Under the pieces are notes generated by a model. It was not told where the DNA came from. It did not search any database and saw only the letters and a list, made by a program, of their open reading frames with translations. The position numbers and the translations under genes were made by a program. A stretch of DNA of 64,000 nt, from positions 372,001-436,000 of the forward strand of contig NZ_JAXIVS010000001.1 of assembly GCF_034259325.1 (NCBI RefSeq), written 5' to 3'. Numbering within the stretch: position 1 is the first letter of the stretch; each line of letters starts with the position of its first letter. Of the stretch, positions 18,425 through 27,845 are shown piece after piece. Origin of the DNA: Hyalangium ruber (GTDB lineage: Bacteria > Myxococcota > Myxococcia > Myxococcales > Myxococcaceae).

Positions 18425-19195
18425 TCAGAAGATCCTCAGGCTGTAGCCAGGTGCGGTCGGTTCGTACGGGTTCGGGCCATAGCCTGCCTTGTTCCGGACG
18501 CGGACGAAGAAGGCGGATTGCGCCGGGACACTGCGGACGATCTTGGACCCCCTGCAGTTCACGTCGGTCACCACGGTGCATTTGTTGTCGTTCGTGGCCA
18601 GGAGACTGCCCTGAGCGCCAGTGCTGGCGTTGTAGGCATAGAGATCCAGGATCGTGTCCGAGCCCTGGATGTTGTAGGTCTCGAACGTCGCCTGCGCGGC
18701 ATTGGGGACGTAGACGACGACCCAGTCCACGTCTCCGACCTCGTGGAAGGTGTGGCCTGTCTGCGGCGTGCCCACGTAGGCCTTGGCGGTCGTCGCGGTG
18801 TTGTCGCTCTCGTACGCATCCGGCGCATGCATGGCACAGTAATCGCCCTCGATGGGAGGACCCCAGGGGTCCGCACAGTATCCCCCTTGGCAGGCGCAAC
18901 CCGAGTGACAGTTCGCGTCGGTCGTGCATGCGCGCCTCGGGGGGGTGCTGCAGGTGTCGCCCTCTGGAGGCGGCCCGAAACCATCGGGCTGGCAGATGCC
19001 GTTGATGCAGTCACATCCCGCGGGCTCGTTGCAGTCCTCATTCCTCACGCAATACCTGACGAGCGCCTGCTTGGCCTCGCCGAGCTGTTCAAGGGTCTCC
19101 TTGTCTGCCTGCTCGACAGGGGCCTCCGGAATGCCTCCGCAACCCAAGGCTGGGAGGGTGAGCAACACGGGAACGATCCACGAATATCTGGCCAT
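18425..19195 (-). CDS. Cys-rich lipoprotein with pre-peptidase-like C-terminal domain, function unknown
   Basis: The 256-residue product has a signal peptide with lipobox ALGC near residue 18. Two short Cys-rich modules follow (CVRNEDCNEPAGCDCINGIC; then CTTDANCHSGCACQGGYC), each followed by a P-rich GPP.EGD.C spacer. From about residue 125 it resembles the beta-sandwich of pre-peptidase C-terminal domains, with YESDNTATTAKAY, GDVDWVVVYV and FFVRVRN strands. AGGAGAG lies six bases upstream of ATG 19195, so the in-frame start at 19219 was not used. It is the last gene of the minus-strand run that includes the TPR-CHAT gene, 115 bases away. A surface role is likely; no activity can be assigned. 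Confidence 0.7.
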   Translation of the reverse strand: MARYSWIVPVLLTLPALGCGGIPEAPVEQADKETLEQLGEAKQALVRYCVRNEDCNEPAGCDCINGICQPDGFGPPPEGDTCSTPPRRACTTDANCHSGCACQGGYCADPWGPPIEGDYCAMHAPDAYESDNTATTAKAYVGTPQTGHTFHEVGDVDWVVVYVPNAAQATFETYNIQGSDTILDLYAYNASTGAQGSLLATNDNKCTVVTDVNCRGSKIVRSVPAQSAFFVRVRNKAGYGPNPYEPTAPGYSLRIF

Positions 19196-19310
19196 CAGCT
19201 CTCTCCTGAGAAGGCGCACGACGCGCTCAAAATCAAAGAGACATGGTGCGAGCGGGCTATGCAGAACGCTTCCGCTTTTCGCTCGAGGCGGAAACCTGCG
19301 TTGGCGCCGC

Positions 19311-22300
19311 TCAGGGCGCTGGCCGAGGCTCGGTGCGCGGCACCAACCCGCGCAGCGGTGTGTCCTGGCCCATGGCGATGAAGGGCGCCCAGAAGTAGGG
19401 ATGCGGATGCTTCCGGCGAAATGTCCGCATCGCCTCGCGCAGGGCCGTGACGCGGCCCTGCCCCGCCAGCAGGTTCCGGTAGTAGCTCTCCATGAACTCC
19501 TGCGTCTTCTCGTCGTTGACGCTCCACAGGCTGGCCACGACCGCCTCCGCCCCAGCCACCACGAACGCCCGGCGCAGGCCGTAGACCCCCTGGCCCTGCT
19601 TGATGTCGCCCAGCCCCGTGTCGCAGGCCGACAGCACCACCAGCTGGGTGCCCCACAAGTCGAGCCCCGCCAGCTCCAAGGCCGTCACCAGGGAATCCTC
19701 TCGGCGCGCGCCTCCTGGCTGTGCGGCCGAGGCATGGGCTCCCGCCAGCACCAGATACGAGCGAAGCAGCGGGTCCGGAAGACGCTGCGACCTGTCCTCC
19801 TCTCCGAGGGCGCAGCATGCCCCCACGGCGCGCGTGCCCACTCCGGTGGGAGCATCCTCTCGGAAGAAGCCGTGGGTGGCGATATGGAGGATGCCGGGTG
19901 TGCGCACCTTCAGCAGCGCCTCCTTGGTCGCGGCGCGGCCCAGGAACAGTTGTGCCTGGGGGAACATGCGCTGAATGGCCTCCGCCTCCTTGCGAGTCCC
20001 AGGCAGCGGAGGGAAGGGCTGATCCACCCCAGGAGCGCGCATGGCGGAGAAGAAGCGCTCGAGGGCCCCGGAGCGCTCCCTAGCGCCGGCGTCCCCCCTC
20101 TCTGGGGACACAGCGGGTGGAGCATCGAAGTCGGGGTCCGCCAAGACGACGACCGAGCGCTCGGGCGCCACCTCCTCGATGCGAGGCAGGAGATCCCTTC
20201 CCGAGGTGAGATAGGCGAGCTCGAAGCCATCCTCGAGCATGTGGCGACCATCGTTCAGCACACCGAAGGGCACGAGGGAGAGCTGTCCATCCGTGGAGAG
20301 GAACAAGCGCCGAACCTTGCCAAGCCGTGGCACCAGGGGTCGAAAGGCCAGCTTGTAGAGTTCCCTGGCGGCTGACGCGTAGGCGCTCACGTGGCGCGCC
20401 AGCACGCGATGCAACTGCAAGGAGGCTCGGTCCAGAGGATCGGCAAGTCCGAGATCCACGGCCTGCGTGCTGCCATCCGCGAAGAGCAGGAGCGCGAGGT
20501 AGCGAGGCCCGCCCAAGTCTGGCAAGGCCGGAGCCGCATGACTCTCGTAGGCCACGAACTCAACGAGCACGCTGTCCTTGGGAAGGGAGGCCGCGACGCG
20601 GTCAACGAGCTCGGCGGGACGTGGCCGTGTGGCATGCGCACGCAGGGACGCCGAGCGCCGGGCGAGGTCGGCCTCGAGAGTGTCGCTCTGGGCCGCGAGG
20701 TCCTTGAGGAGCTGTTGATACTCGGTCGGCGGGCGTGTACCCGGCCCCGCGAGAGACGCCTCCGCGATGCGGGTGCGCAAGGCGCGCAGGTGCTCGAAGG
20801 CCTCGCGATCCTCAGGCCCCAGGCTCCGAGAGATGATCTGAGAGGTATCGGCGATCTCCTCGACGGAGCGGCCCTTGCGAAGAAGGGCAGCCGTCAGCGC
20901 CAGGCGCCGGACACGGGCATCGTCCGGGTAGGCACGCGCGAGCGCATAGAGTTGCTCCTCACTCTTGCGGAGCAGGCGGAGGAAGCTCTCCAACCCTCGC
21001 TCGGAGAAACCGAAGACCTCCTGGCGCAGGTCCGCCTCGGAGACAGCCAAGGCTCTCTCGAAGAGTGGCAGCGCCTCGGCGAGACGCTGCTGCGCGACGC
21101 GGAGCAGGGCCAGGTCATGGAGCGAGGTGGCGACGTCCGGGTGCGCTTCACCGAGGACCGTCTCCCGAATCTCCAACGCCCGTTGATGCAACGGCTCGGC
21201 CCGCGAGTACTGCCCCTGGTTGAAATAGAGCAACGCGAGATGGTGGAGCGAGCGGGCGACGTTGGGGTGATTCTTGCCAAGCGCCTGTTCGCGAATGGCC
21301 AGGGCCCGCAGATGCAGCGGCTCTGCTCGCGCGAAGTGTCCCTGGCTCACGTAGGCACTGGCGAGGTTGCCGAGCGACTCGGCGACATCGGGATGGTCCC
21401 TCCCGAAGGCCTGCTCCCGGACTGCCACGGCCTGCTCATACAAGGGCTCGGCCTGCGCGTACCCGCCCTGCGAGGAGTAGAGGTTGGCAAGGCCGTCGAG
21501 CGCGAGGGCGACGTTGGGATGACGCTCTCCAAGCGTCGCCTTGGAGATCTCGATGGCCCGCATCGCGAACGGAATTCCCCGCTCGTATTGGCCCTGAGCC
21601 ATGTAGAGCAGGGAGAGTCCATGGAGCACATCGACCAGATCGGAGTGGCCCTTGCCGAGGGCTTCTTCCTGGATCGCCAGCACGCGTTGGTACAGCGACT
21701 CTGACTGTGCGTAACGACCCTGATAGAAGATGAGGTTGGCGAGGTTGTAGAGCGCGTCGGCGATGTAGGGGTGCTTGTCACCGAACGCCGCTGTCCAGAT
21801 CGCGATGGCGCGCTGATAAAGCGCCTCGGCCCGCGGGTACTTCCCCTGATGCACGTAGGCATTGGCGAGGTTGTTGAGCGACTGAGCGACGTCAGGATGG
21901 TTCTTGCCGAGAGTTTCTTCCTTGATCGCGATCGCACGCCCATACAACGACTCGGCCCGCGCGTAATGCCCCTGCTTCATGTGGACGCTGGCGAGGTTGT
22001 TGAGTGAGAAGGCGATATCCGGATGATTCCTGGGGAGGCTCTTCTCCCGCACCGCGAGCGCGCGCTCATGGAGCGCCTCGGACCGCGCGAACTGCCCCTG
22101 CTGCAAATAGAGGTTGCCCAGATTGTTCAGCGTGGAGGCGACGTCAGGGTGGTCCTTGCCGAGCACTTCCTCCCGGATCTCCAACGCACGCCCATACAGC
22201 TGCTCCGCCCGCGCAGGCTGCCCCTGCTTCAAGTAGACAGTCGCGAGCGTGTGGAGCGATTCGGCGACTTCGGGGTGGCGCTCTCCGAAGGCTGCTTCAC

Positions 22301-22625
22301 GGATCGCGAGCGCGCGTTGAAGCAGCAGCTCGGCCCGGGCAAGACTCCCCTGCAACACCTGAACGGCACCGAGCAGGTTGAGGCATTGGGCGACCTCGGG
22401 ATGCGTGTCTCCCAGCACGGCCTCCCTCAACTCCAGCGCGTGCTCGAGCAACGGCACCGCCTCCGCGTAGTGTCCCGCGGCCTTCTGCTGCTGCCCTTGC
22501 TCATAGGCCTGTCTTGCCTCGGTCAAGCGTGGGTCTCGCCCGCCCGGGTCCACCGTGGCGCACGCCACACCGCTCAAGAGCACCAACGCTGCCCGCACCA
22601 GGGTTCGCTGAATGCCGCTCTTCAT
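19311..22625 (-). CDS. TPR-CHAT lipoprotein (caspase-like peptidase domain)
   Basis: The 1104-residue product has an N-terminal signal with a lipobox-like LLSGVAC near residue 22. About eleven 42-residue kinesin-light-chain-type TPRs follow (pattern RAL.IRE..LG..HPDVA.SL.NLA.LY..QGQ..RAE) over residues about 40-510. After a helical linker comes a C-terminal CHAT domain from about 800. The expected catalytic dyad is present: H918 in IATHGFF and C1001 in LSACDTG. CHAT proteins are caspase-like proteases, or their relatives, activated through partner domains. The TPR array is the probable ligand or partner platform. Its ATG overlaps the stop of the ADYC gene by four bases. Lipidation would place a CHAT protease outside the cytoplasm, which is unusual; the signal could instead be a plain membrane anchor. 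Confidence 0.85.
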   Translation of the reverse strand: MKSGIQRTLVRAALVLLSGVACATVDPGGRDPRLTEARQAYEQGQQQKAAGHYAEAVPLLEHALELREAVLGDTHPEVAQCLNLLGAVQVLQGSLARAELLLQRALAIREAAFGERHPEVAESLHTLATVYLKQGQPARAEQLYGRALEIREEVLGKDHPDVASTLNNLGNLYLQQGQFARSEALHERALAVREKSLPRNHPDIAFSLNNLASVHMKQGHYARAESLYGRAIAIKEETLGKNHPDVAQSLNNLANAYVHQGKYPRAEALYQRAIAIWTAAFGDKHPYIADALYNLANLIFYQGRYAQSESLYQRVLAIQEEALGKGHSDLVDVLHGLSLLYMAQGQYERGIPFAMRAIEISKATLGERHPNVALALDGLANLYSSQGGYAQAEPLYEQAVAVREQAFGRDHPDVAESLGNLASAYVSQGHFARAEPLHLRALAIREQALGKNHPNVARSLHHLALLYFNQGQYSRAEPLHQRALEIRETVLGEAHPDVATSLHDLALLRVAQQRLAEALPLFERALAVSEADLRQEVFGFSERGLESFLRLLRKSEEQLYALARAYPDDARVRRLALTAALLRKGRSVEEIADTSQIISRSLGPEDREAFEHLRALRTRIAEASLAGPGTRPPTEYQQLLKDLAAQSDTLEADLARRSASLRAHATRPRPAELVDRVAASLPKDSVLVEFVAYESHAAPALPDLGGPRYLALLLFADGSTQAVDLGLADPLDRASLQLHRVLARHVSAYASAARELYKLAFRPLVPRLGKVRRLFLSTDGQLSLVPFGVLNDGRHMLEDGFELAYLTSGRDLLPRIEEVAPERSVVVLADPDFDAPPAVSPERGDAGARERSGALERFFSAMRAPGVDQPFPPLPGTRKEAEAIQRMFPQAQLFLGRAATKEALLKVRTPGILHIATHGFFREDAPTGVGTRAVGACCALGEEDRSQRLPDPLLRSYLVLAGAHASAAQPGGARREDSLVTALELAGLDLWGTQLVVLSACDTGLGDIKQGQGVYGLRRAFVVAGAEAVVASLWSVNDEKTQEFMESYYRNLLAGQGRVTALREAMRTFRRKHPHPYFWAPFIAMGQDTPLRGLVPRTEPRPAP

Positions 22626-23668
22626 GGCCTTTGTCCTGCACGGAGAGGAGCGCCCTTCTCGTAGGAGCGGTTTCGCAGCAGCACCGCCTCGGCATGCTCC
22701 CCCTTGCGGAGCACCTTGCAGCGGTCACCCTCCCCGAGATCCTTCTCCCCTACTTCGAAGCGAGCGGGACATTCCTCCAGGATGCGCTCCACCGCGCTCC
22801 CATCCCGCGTGCGGGAGAGGCACCACGCTCCGTCAGCCGTCCACGCCGCCTCGAAGGAGGCCAGCGCCGGCTCCCAGCCCCCCGCCGCCTCCTTCGTGCG
22901 CGTCAGCACCGCCAACCCGTCGTACATGTCGATGGGCATGTCTTCGCGCGTGTGGCTGCGTCCGTCTCCGCAGTAGTCCGCTCGCGCCATCCGCGTGCAG
23001 GCCTGATGCAGCGCTTCGAGCGAATACCCTGCCTTCTCGCCCCAGGGCTTGTAACCCCACTGGATGCACTTGGCGATCACCCCGTTCTCACATGCGAAGG
23101 TGAACCGCCCTGCCTCCTCATGCCTCGCGCCCTTCTCATCCCATACGCCGGGCACGGCCAGGGCGCGGGGCGACGGTACGCGGTGGGTCGCCACGCACGG
23201 GTTCTCCCAGGCCTCGCGCTCGGCGTCCCATACCTGGATCTGGTACCACATCACCGAGGGATCCTCGGCGGCCGCCTCCGCCCCACACAGCGCCACCTCC
23301 ACGGGCGCACCGTCACTCGCCCTGCCCTGCATCACCGCGGAGACCAGCGCCTTGGGCTCACGCGACGCGGCCACCAGCCGCCCCTGCTCCAACCGCACAC
23401 CGCTCACGGTGGCGGCACCGAGCCGCACACGGCCCAGCTCGACCGAGGCCAGAATGCTGCTCGTCTCGCGCTGCGAGTCCTTGCGGCTCGTGCCCCACAA
23501 CAGCGTGCCCTGCGGCCAGACCTTGCGCTCGGGAGTCTGGGGCTGACAGGGCGGCACGGACACACGCGCCTTGGGCTGGGCGACCGCGGGCGCTCGCTCT
23601 GGCGTGGGAGTGGAAGCCACCGCGACCTCAGCGACCACGACACATGACAGCATCAGAAGGTGTCTCAT
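22622..23668 (-). CDS. ADYC-domain secreted protein
   Basis: The 348-residue protein has an N-terminal signal-like hydrophobic stretch followed by a Pro/Ala-rich segment. Its C-terminal half contains the ADYCGDGRSHT motif (around residue 230) preceded by ACTRMARA and a cysteine-containing FACENGVIAKCIQWGYKPWG segment. That is the hallmark of the ADYC domain found mostly in myxobacteria, whose function is unknown to me. Several paired cysteines suggest disulphides in the periplasm or outside. The gene sits 101 bases after the kinase-nSTAND-FGE gene and overlaps the TPR-CHAT start by four bases, so the three probably form one operon and their products may act together. Confidence 0.72.
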   Translation of the reverse strand: MRHLLMLSCVVVAEVAVASTPTPERAPAVAQPKARVSVPPCQPQTPERKVWPQGTLLWGTSRKDSQRETSSILASVELGRVRLGAATVSGVRLEQGRLVAASREPKALVSAVMQGRASDGAPVEVALCGAEAAAEDPSVMWYQIQVWDAEREAWENPCVATHRVPSPRALAVPGVWDEKGARHEEAGRFTFACENGVIAKCIQWGYKPWGEKAGYSLEALHQACTRMARADYCGDGRSHTREDMPIDMYDGLAVLTRTKEAAGGWEPALASFEAAWTADGAWCLSRTRDGSAVERILEECPARFEVGEKDLGEGDRCKVLRKGEHAEAVLLRNRSYEKGAPLRAGQRP

Positions 23669-23769
23669 CCTGGATGTCCTCGCTATCGGCGACGCAGTCG
23701 GTGCGCCGTCTCACTGAGAAGAGGCGAGGTGCCGCCAAGCTATGCAACAAGTCGCCATCGCGACCCGCC

Positions 23770-26700
23770 TCACTCGCCTGGAAGAGAGGCACACAGGCGC
23801 ACGCCAATCCGAGCATCGCGGTGGCTGGAGGTGCTGGCCTGGCGACTGGCCACCAGGGCGCCGATGTCGCCGTAGTACCAGGCCCCCCCACGCAGAACGA
23901 TCTCTCCGAAACCGCTCTGCGTGGGCCGGGTCATCTCGAAGGCATTGCCAGCCATGTCCTCGAGGCCGAAGGGACTGAGGGAGGCGCGATGCGATCCCAC
24001 CTCATCCGGCCCGTAGGCATCTGGCCGAAAGGCGTACGTCGCATCGATGTTGGCGTCGTCCTTCTGGAGCCGGTTGCCATGCGGAAACCGGCGATCGTCC
24101 GCCCCTCTCGCCGCACGCGTCCACTCGAGCTCACTGCACAGGCGGGCGCCCGGCAACCGCTGCGTCCGATCGAGCCACGAGAGGTAGCCCACGAGATCGT
24201 CGGCCGAGACACCCACCAGGGGAAAGCGTCGCCAGTCCTGTTCAGCGCGAGACTTCCGACCCGGGTAGCGAATGGGTTCGCCAGCCTGGGCCGTGAGGAC
24301 GGCTCCGCTCACGAGATAGAGGGAGAAGCTCCAGGCGCCATCAGGCAGTCGCCGCAGCGTCACCGCGCTGTTGCCGTTGAAGTTCGGCTTCTCGAGGATG
24401 AGCCTCTCGGGTGCGTTCCCGGGCAAGGTGTCCAGGTACGTCAGCCAATCGCCCAGCGTCACCTCGGTCCGCCCGATGAGATAGCCCTGTTCGAGGCAGC
24501 TCGAATGCAGAGGCGCACTCTCCAGCATCGCTCTCAGCTCCTCTACATCCGCGCTCCCTTCGAGGCTGCATCCAGAGGGGATGTAGACATAGCCCTCGGG
24601 CACCTTCTTGGGGAGCTCGAGGGTGATGCTCTCGCGCGTCCCTCGCTCGAGCAGAAGGGGGAGCTCGACCGGCGCATATCCCTCCCGCGTGATGTGGAGC
24701 TGGTAGGAGCCCGGTGGCACGCTCCGCCACTCCATCGGCGTCGAACCGAGAGGCTCCAGAAGAGGCACGGGCTCGCGTCTCCGTCTCCCCTGGTCGTCCA
24801 CGTAGCGCGTGATCTCGATGCTCGCGCCCGGCGGCTCGGTCACCAGCACGAGCTCCGCTGGGGCGTCGAACTCCTTTCGGAGCGCATCGCCCGCGACAGT
24901 CAACCTCCGGAAGCGCTGCACGAGCCGGGTGAGCTCCTCCCTTTGGTAGAAGCGCTCGGCCAGCAGGATCCGCTCATGGATGAGCTGGATGAGTAGCTGG
25001 CGTGCGTCCTCTTGATCGCGGGCGCGATCGAGGACCTCTTCGATGGCGCGCTCCGCCTCTGCATAGGAGGCGCCGGACTGCCTGAGTTCTTCGGTGACCT
25101 GCCCCCATATCTCCTGGGCGAGGAGCCACCGCTCCTGTGGGTCCAGCGGTATCCCCGGGCCACCCGGAGGCTGGCCCGTGAAGAGTGCCATCGCTTCCGT
25201 GCGCCCCTTGCTGGCGCGCTGCCCCAACTCATTCGCCTCGGCGAGCGCCACCCTGGCGTCCGCCATCCGCGCGCTCACGAAGCTCTGGAGTTCCTGGTGC
25301 TGCTTCAGGCGCATCACGCCATAGAAGCCCCCCACGACGAGCACGAGGGCCAGCGCGGCGAGCCAGCGACGTTGGCTCCGGCGACGCACGGCGCGCCAGG
25401 AGGCGCGGAGGAAGTCCTGCTCTCGGGCCCCCAGGGTCGTGGGATCGAGCGCGCTCGCCTCGTCCAGCTGACGCTCTCGCCACAGGAGATCCTCGACGCG
25501 TCCCAGGCGCTCCCACTCCGTCCCGGCGGACTCGATACGCTGACGAAGCGCGCTCTGACCGGCATCCTCGTTGAGCCATTGGTGCAACGTGCCCCAGCTC
25601 GCGATGAGCGCCTCGTGAGCGATCTCATAGCTCGCGCGATCTCCAACCTTGCGCACATGCAACAGGCGCCCCTCGACGAGCGCTCTCATGGCGGTGCGCG
25701 CCTCGGACGACGCCGCGATGAGCTCCTCCTCGCCGCGCTCACTGCGGGTGCCCTCCGCGGTGATGAGGCGCCCAAGCAAGCGACGCGCGGCCTGCTGCTC
25801 GGCCTGGCCAAGGTTCGCGAGCACCCGGTCCGCATGGCGCGACAGCGCGCCGGCCACGCCGCCCATCTCGTCGAGTGACGCCTGGGTGATGCAGCCCCTG
25901 GCCGTATCGCGGCGCTCCCAGAGTTCGGCCAGCGCGAACTGGAGCAGGGGCAGGCTGCCCGCGCCTCGCGCCGTGGCCTGGACGAGGGTCTGCACCAGGG
26001 CCTCGGATTCGAAGACCACGCCCCTGCGGCGGGCCGGCCCGACGATGGCCTCTCGCACGCGCTCAGAGGAGAGGGGCTTGAGCAGGTACAGCGCCTGCTC
26101 GACCACGTCGTCCAGGCCCGACAGCACCCCGACACGCGCGAGGAAGTCGCCCCGCACCGCGAGGAGCACGCGCACGCCCACCGCTGGCAAGGCGAGCTCC
26201 CCGAGGAGACTGGCGAAGCGCACCGCCTGCTCGGGCTCGCTCAGGGTGACCAGCTCCTCGAGCTGGTCGATGAAGAGGAGCAGACCGCGCCCCTCCTGGT
26301 GAGCCGCTCGCAAGGCGGGCCCCAGATGCTCGGGTGCTTCGGTGAGCCAGCGCCCCAGCTCCGCCTCCGTGCGGCCCAGCACGGGGGCCAGTGCCGCCGC
26401 GAGCCTCGCCAGCGGCCGGCGGCCAGGCCCCAGCGTCAGCGTGGAGAACTCGCGATACTCGCCGAGCGCTCCTTGCTCGACGCGAGGGAGGACGCCCGCG
26501 CGACAGAGCGAGGACTTGCCCACGCCCGAGTCTCCAGCCACGAGGACCAGCGGCTGACGGCGCAAGCGCTCGAGCACGGCGAGGATCTCGGCATCGCGCC
26601 CGAAGAAGAGCGAGCGGTGCTCGGCTTCGAAAGGCGCCAGGCCCCGGTAGGGATTCGCGGAGGGAAGGACGTCCGGCTCGCGGCTCCCTCCCAGCCGCTC

Positions 26701-27735
26701 GAGCTCAGCGCCGAGCGCGTCAGCCGAGATGAAGCGCACGCTCGGATCGACGGCGAGGCATCGCTCCACGAGCGCCGCGAAGTCGAGATCGACATCTGGC
26801 ACAGCGGCCGTGAACGAAGGGCTGCTCCCAGGCACCTGTCGCTCTGTCTCTCCGATCGGAGGAAGCGTGCCTGTACAGAGCTCATAGAGCACCAGCCCGA
26901 GGGCATAGAGATCGCTCTGCGGCGTCGCCGCCCCTCCATGGAAGAGCTCGGGTGCCATGTAGCGCGGCGTGCCCGCCGCACGAGCACCGCTCGGTCCCAC
27001 GGGCGCACTCGCATCCACGAGCTCGGCCAGCCCGAAGTCGAGCAGCTTGACCTCGCCTTCCTCGGTGAGGAAGACGTTGGATGGCTTGAGGTCCCGGTGC
27101 AGCACGCCCTGGCGATGTGCCGCCGCGAGCCCTCGGGCCAACCCCTGCCCCAGCCTGAGGACGCGCCGCCATGGCAGGGGCAGAGGCAGGTTCGCGAGGC
27201 TCTGCCCGACAAGGTACTCGGAGACGAGATAAGGGTGCCCCCCCACCTCGCCCACGCGAAACAGGGTGACGACGTTGGGGTGCTGCAATCGCGCGATGGC
27301 GCGTGCCTCGTTATGGAAGCGCGAGCGGATGCGCGCGTTGGGCTGCTGCGCCGCGATGAACTTCACCGCCACCCGCCGATCCAGGAAGCGATCGTGTGCG
27401 AGATAGACAAGCCCCATGGCCCCGCGCCCCAGCAGACGCTCGAGCTGGAACTCGTCGAACTCGGTGGGAGGCACCCAACTAGCGGCCGGTGCCCGGGGAG
27501 CCGTCTCATTACTTGAGAATCCCTCTCCGTCCACGGGGCTCTGCGCCACGAGCCCTCCCGCCACGCGCAGGTCACCGCGCACGACCGTGACGAAGAGGGC
27601 ATGGCAGTGCTGGCACCCCGCGACGTGGCGATGGATCGGCTCCAGCTCGTCCGTGACGAGCTGTCCATCGATGAGCCGCGCAAGGAGCTCATCCGTCAGA
27701 CATGCCGACCCAGCCTGATCTGAGTCACGCGCCAT
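23770..27735 (-). CDS. Zinc-motif/Ser-Thr kinase/nSTAND NTPase/PEGA/FGE multidomain protein
   Basis: The 1321-residue protein (ATG 27735, GGAG five bases upstream) carries these parts in order. H37-x3-C41-x2-C44 is an anti-sigma-type zinc motif. A Hanks kinase spans about 93-345, with the GRGAMG loop, K125, HRDLKPSN (D215), DFG (D233) and MAPE. An nSTAND-like NTPase starts near 362 (NPYRGLAPFEAEHRSLFFGR), with Walker A GDSGVGKSS at 401-409 and Walker B LLLFIDQLEEL. A transmembrane helix lies at about 790-807, a PEGA-like domain at 965-1040 and a formylglycine-generating-enzyme-like domain from about 1048 to the end (GYLIGRTEVT, RLCSELEWTRAARG, GNAFEMT, LRGGAWY). The kinase and NTPase would be cytoplasmic and PEGA/FGE periplasmic. 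It is divergent from a sigma factor and leads an operon with ADYC and CHAT genes. Whether the FGE domain is an enzyme or a binding scaffold is unclear. Confidence 0.88.
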   Translation of the reverse strand: MARDSDQAGSACLTDELLARLIDGQLVTDELEPIHRHVAGCQHCHALFVTVVRGDLRVAGGLVAQSPVDGEGFSSNETAPRAPAASWVPPTEFDEFQLERLLGRGAMGLVYLAHDRFLDRRVAVKFIAAQQPNARIRSRFHNEARAIARLQHPNVVTLFRVGEVGGHPYLVSEYLVGQSLANLPLPLPWRRVLRLGQGLARGLAAAHRQGVLHRDLKPSNVFLTEEGEVKLLDFGLAELVDASAPVGPSGARAAGTPRYMAPELFHGGAATPQSDLYALGLVLYELCTGTLPPIGETERQVPGSSPSFTAAVPDVDLDFAALVERCLAVDPSVRFISADALGAELERLGGSREPDVLPSANPYRGLAPFEAEHRSLFFGRDAEILAVLERLRRQPLVLVAGDSGVGKSSLCRAGVLPRVEQGALGEYREFSTLTLGPGRRPLARLAAALAPVLGRTEAELGRWLTEAPEHLGPALRAAHQEGRGLLLFIDQLEELVTLSEPEQAVRFASLLGELALPAVGVRVLLAVRGDFLARVGVLSGLDDVVEQALYLLKPLSSERVREAIVGPARRRGVVFESEALVQTLVQATARGAGSLPLLQFALAELWERRDTARGCITQASLDEMGGVAGALSRHADRVLANLGQAEQQAARRLLGRLITAEGTRSERGEEELIAASSEARTAMRALVEGRLLHVRKVGDRASYEIAHEALIASWGTLHQWLNEDAGQSALRQRIESAGTEWERLGRVEDLLWRERQLDEASALDPTTLGAREQDFLRASWRAVRRRSQRRWLAALALVLVVGGFYGVMRLKQHQELQSFVSARMADARVALAEANELGQRASKGRTEAMALFTGQPPGGPGIPLDPQERWLLAQEIWGQVTEELRQSGASYAEAERAIEEVLDRARDQEDARQLLIQLIHERILLAERFYQREELTRLVQRFRRLTVAGDALRKEFDAPAELVLVTEPPGASIEITRYVDDQGRRRREPVPLLEPLGSTPMEWRSVPPGSYQLHITREGYAPVELPLLLERGTRESITLELPKKVPEGYVYIPSGCSLEGSADVEELRAMLESAPLHSSCLEQGYLIGRTEVTLGDWLTYLDTLPGNAPERLILEKPNFNGNSAVTLRRLPDGAWSFSLYLVSGAVLTAQAGEPIRYPGRKSRAEQDWRRFPLVGVSADDLVGYLSWLDRTQRLPGARLCSELEWTRAARGADDRRFPHGNRLQKDDANIDATYAFRPDAYGPDEVGSHRASLSPFGLEDMAGNAFEMTRPTQSGFGEIVLRGGAWYYGDIGALVASRQASTSSHRDARIGVRLCASLPGE

Positions 27736-27764
27736 CAACGCTCCGACAGGGACTGCGAATCGGG

Positions 27765-27793
27765 TTGGAACGCCCGCGACACTAGCCTAATCT
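27765..27793 (+). promoter_or_regulatory. Candidate promoter of the sigma-factor gene
   Basis: TTGGAAC (27765-27771) is followed 17 bases after TTGGAA by TAATCT (27788-27793). The GGAAC core resembles the -35 of ECF-type promoters, which would fit autoregulation by the encoded sigma factor. The -10 match is poor. The remaining 110-base divergent region has no clear signal for the kinase gene. Confidence 0.3.
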
Positions 27794-27845
27794 CATCTGG
27801 CACGGCGGGCGGAAGGCGTGAGACGACAGAGGTAGGCTGGAACCC

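Noticed and set aside
27798..27815. TGGCACGGCGGGCGGA upstream of the sigma-factor gene as a sigma-54 promoter
   Set aside because: The -24 half is perfect, but GC is not at the correct spacing for -12.
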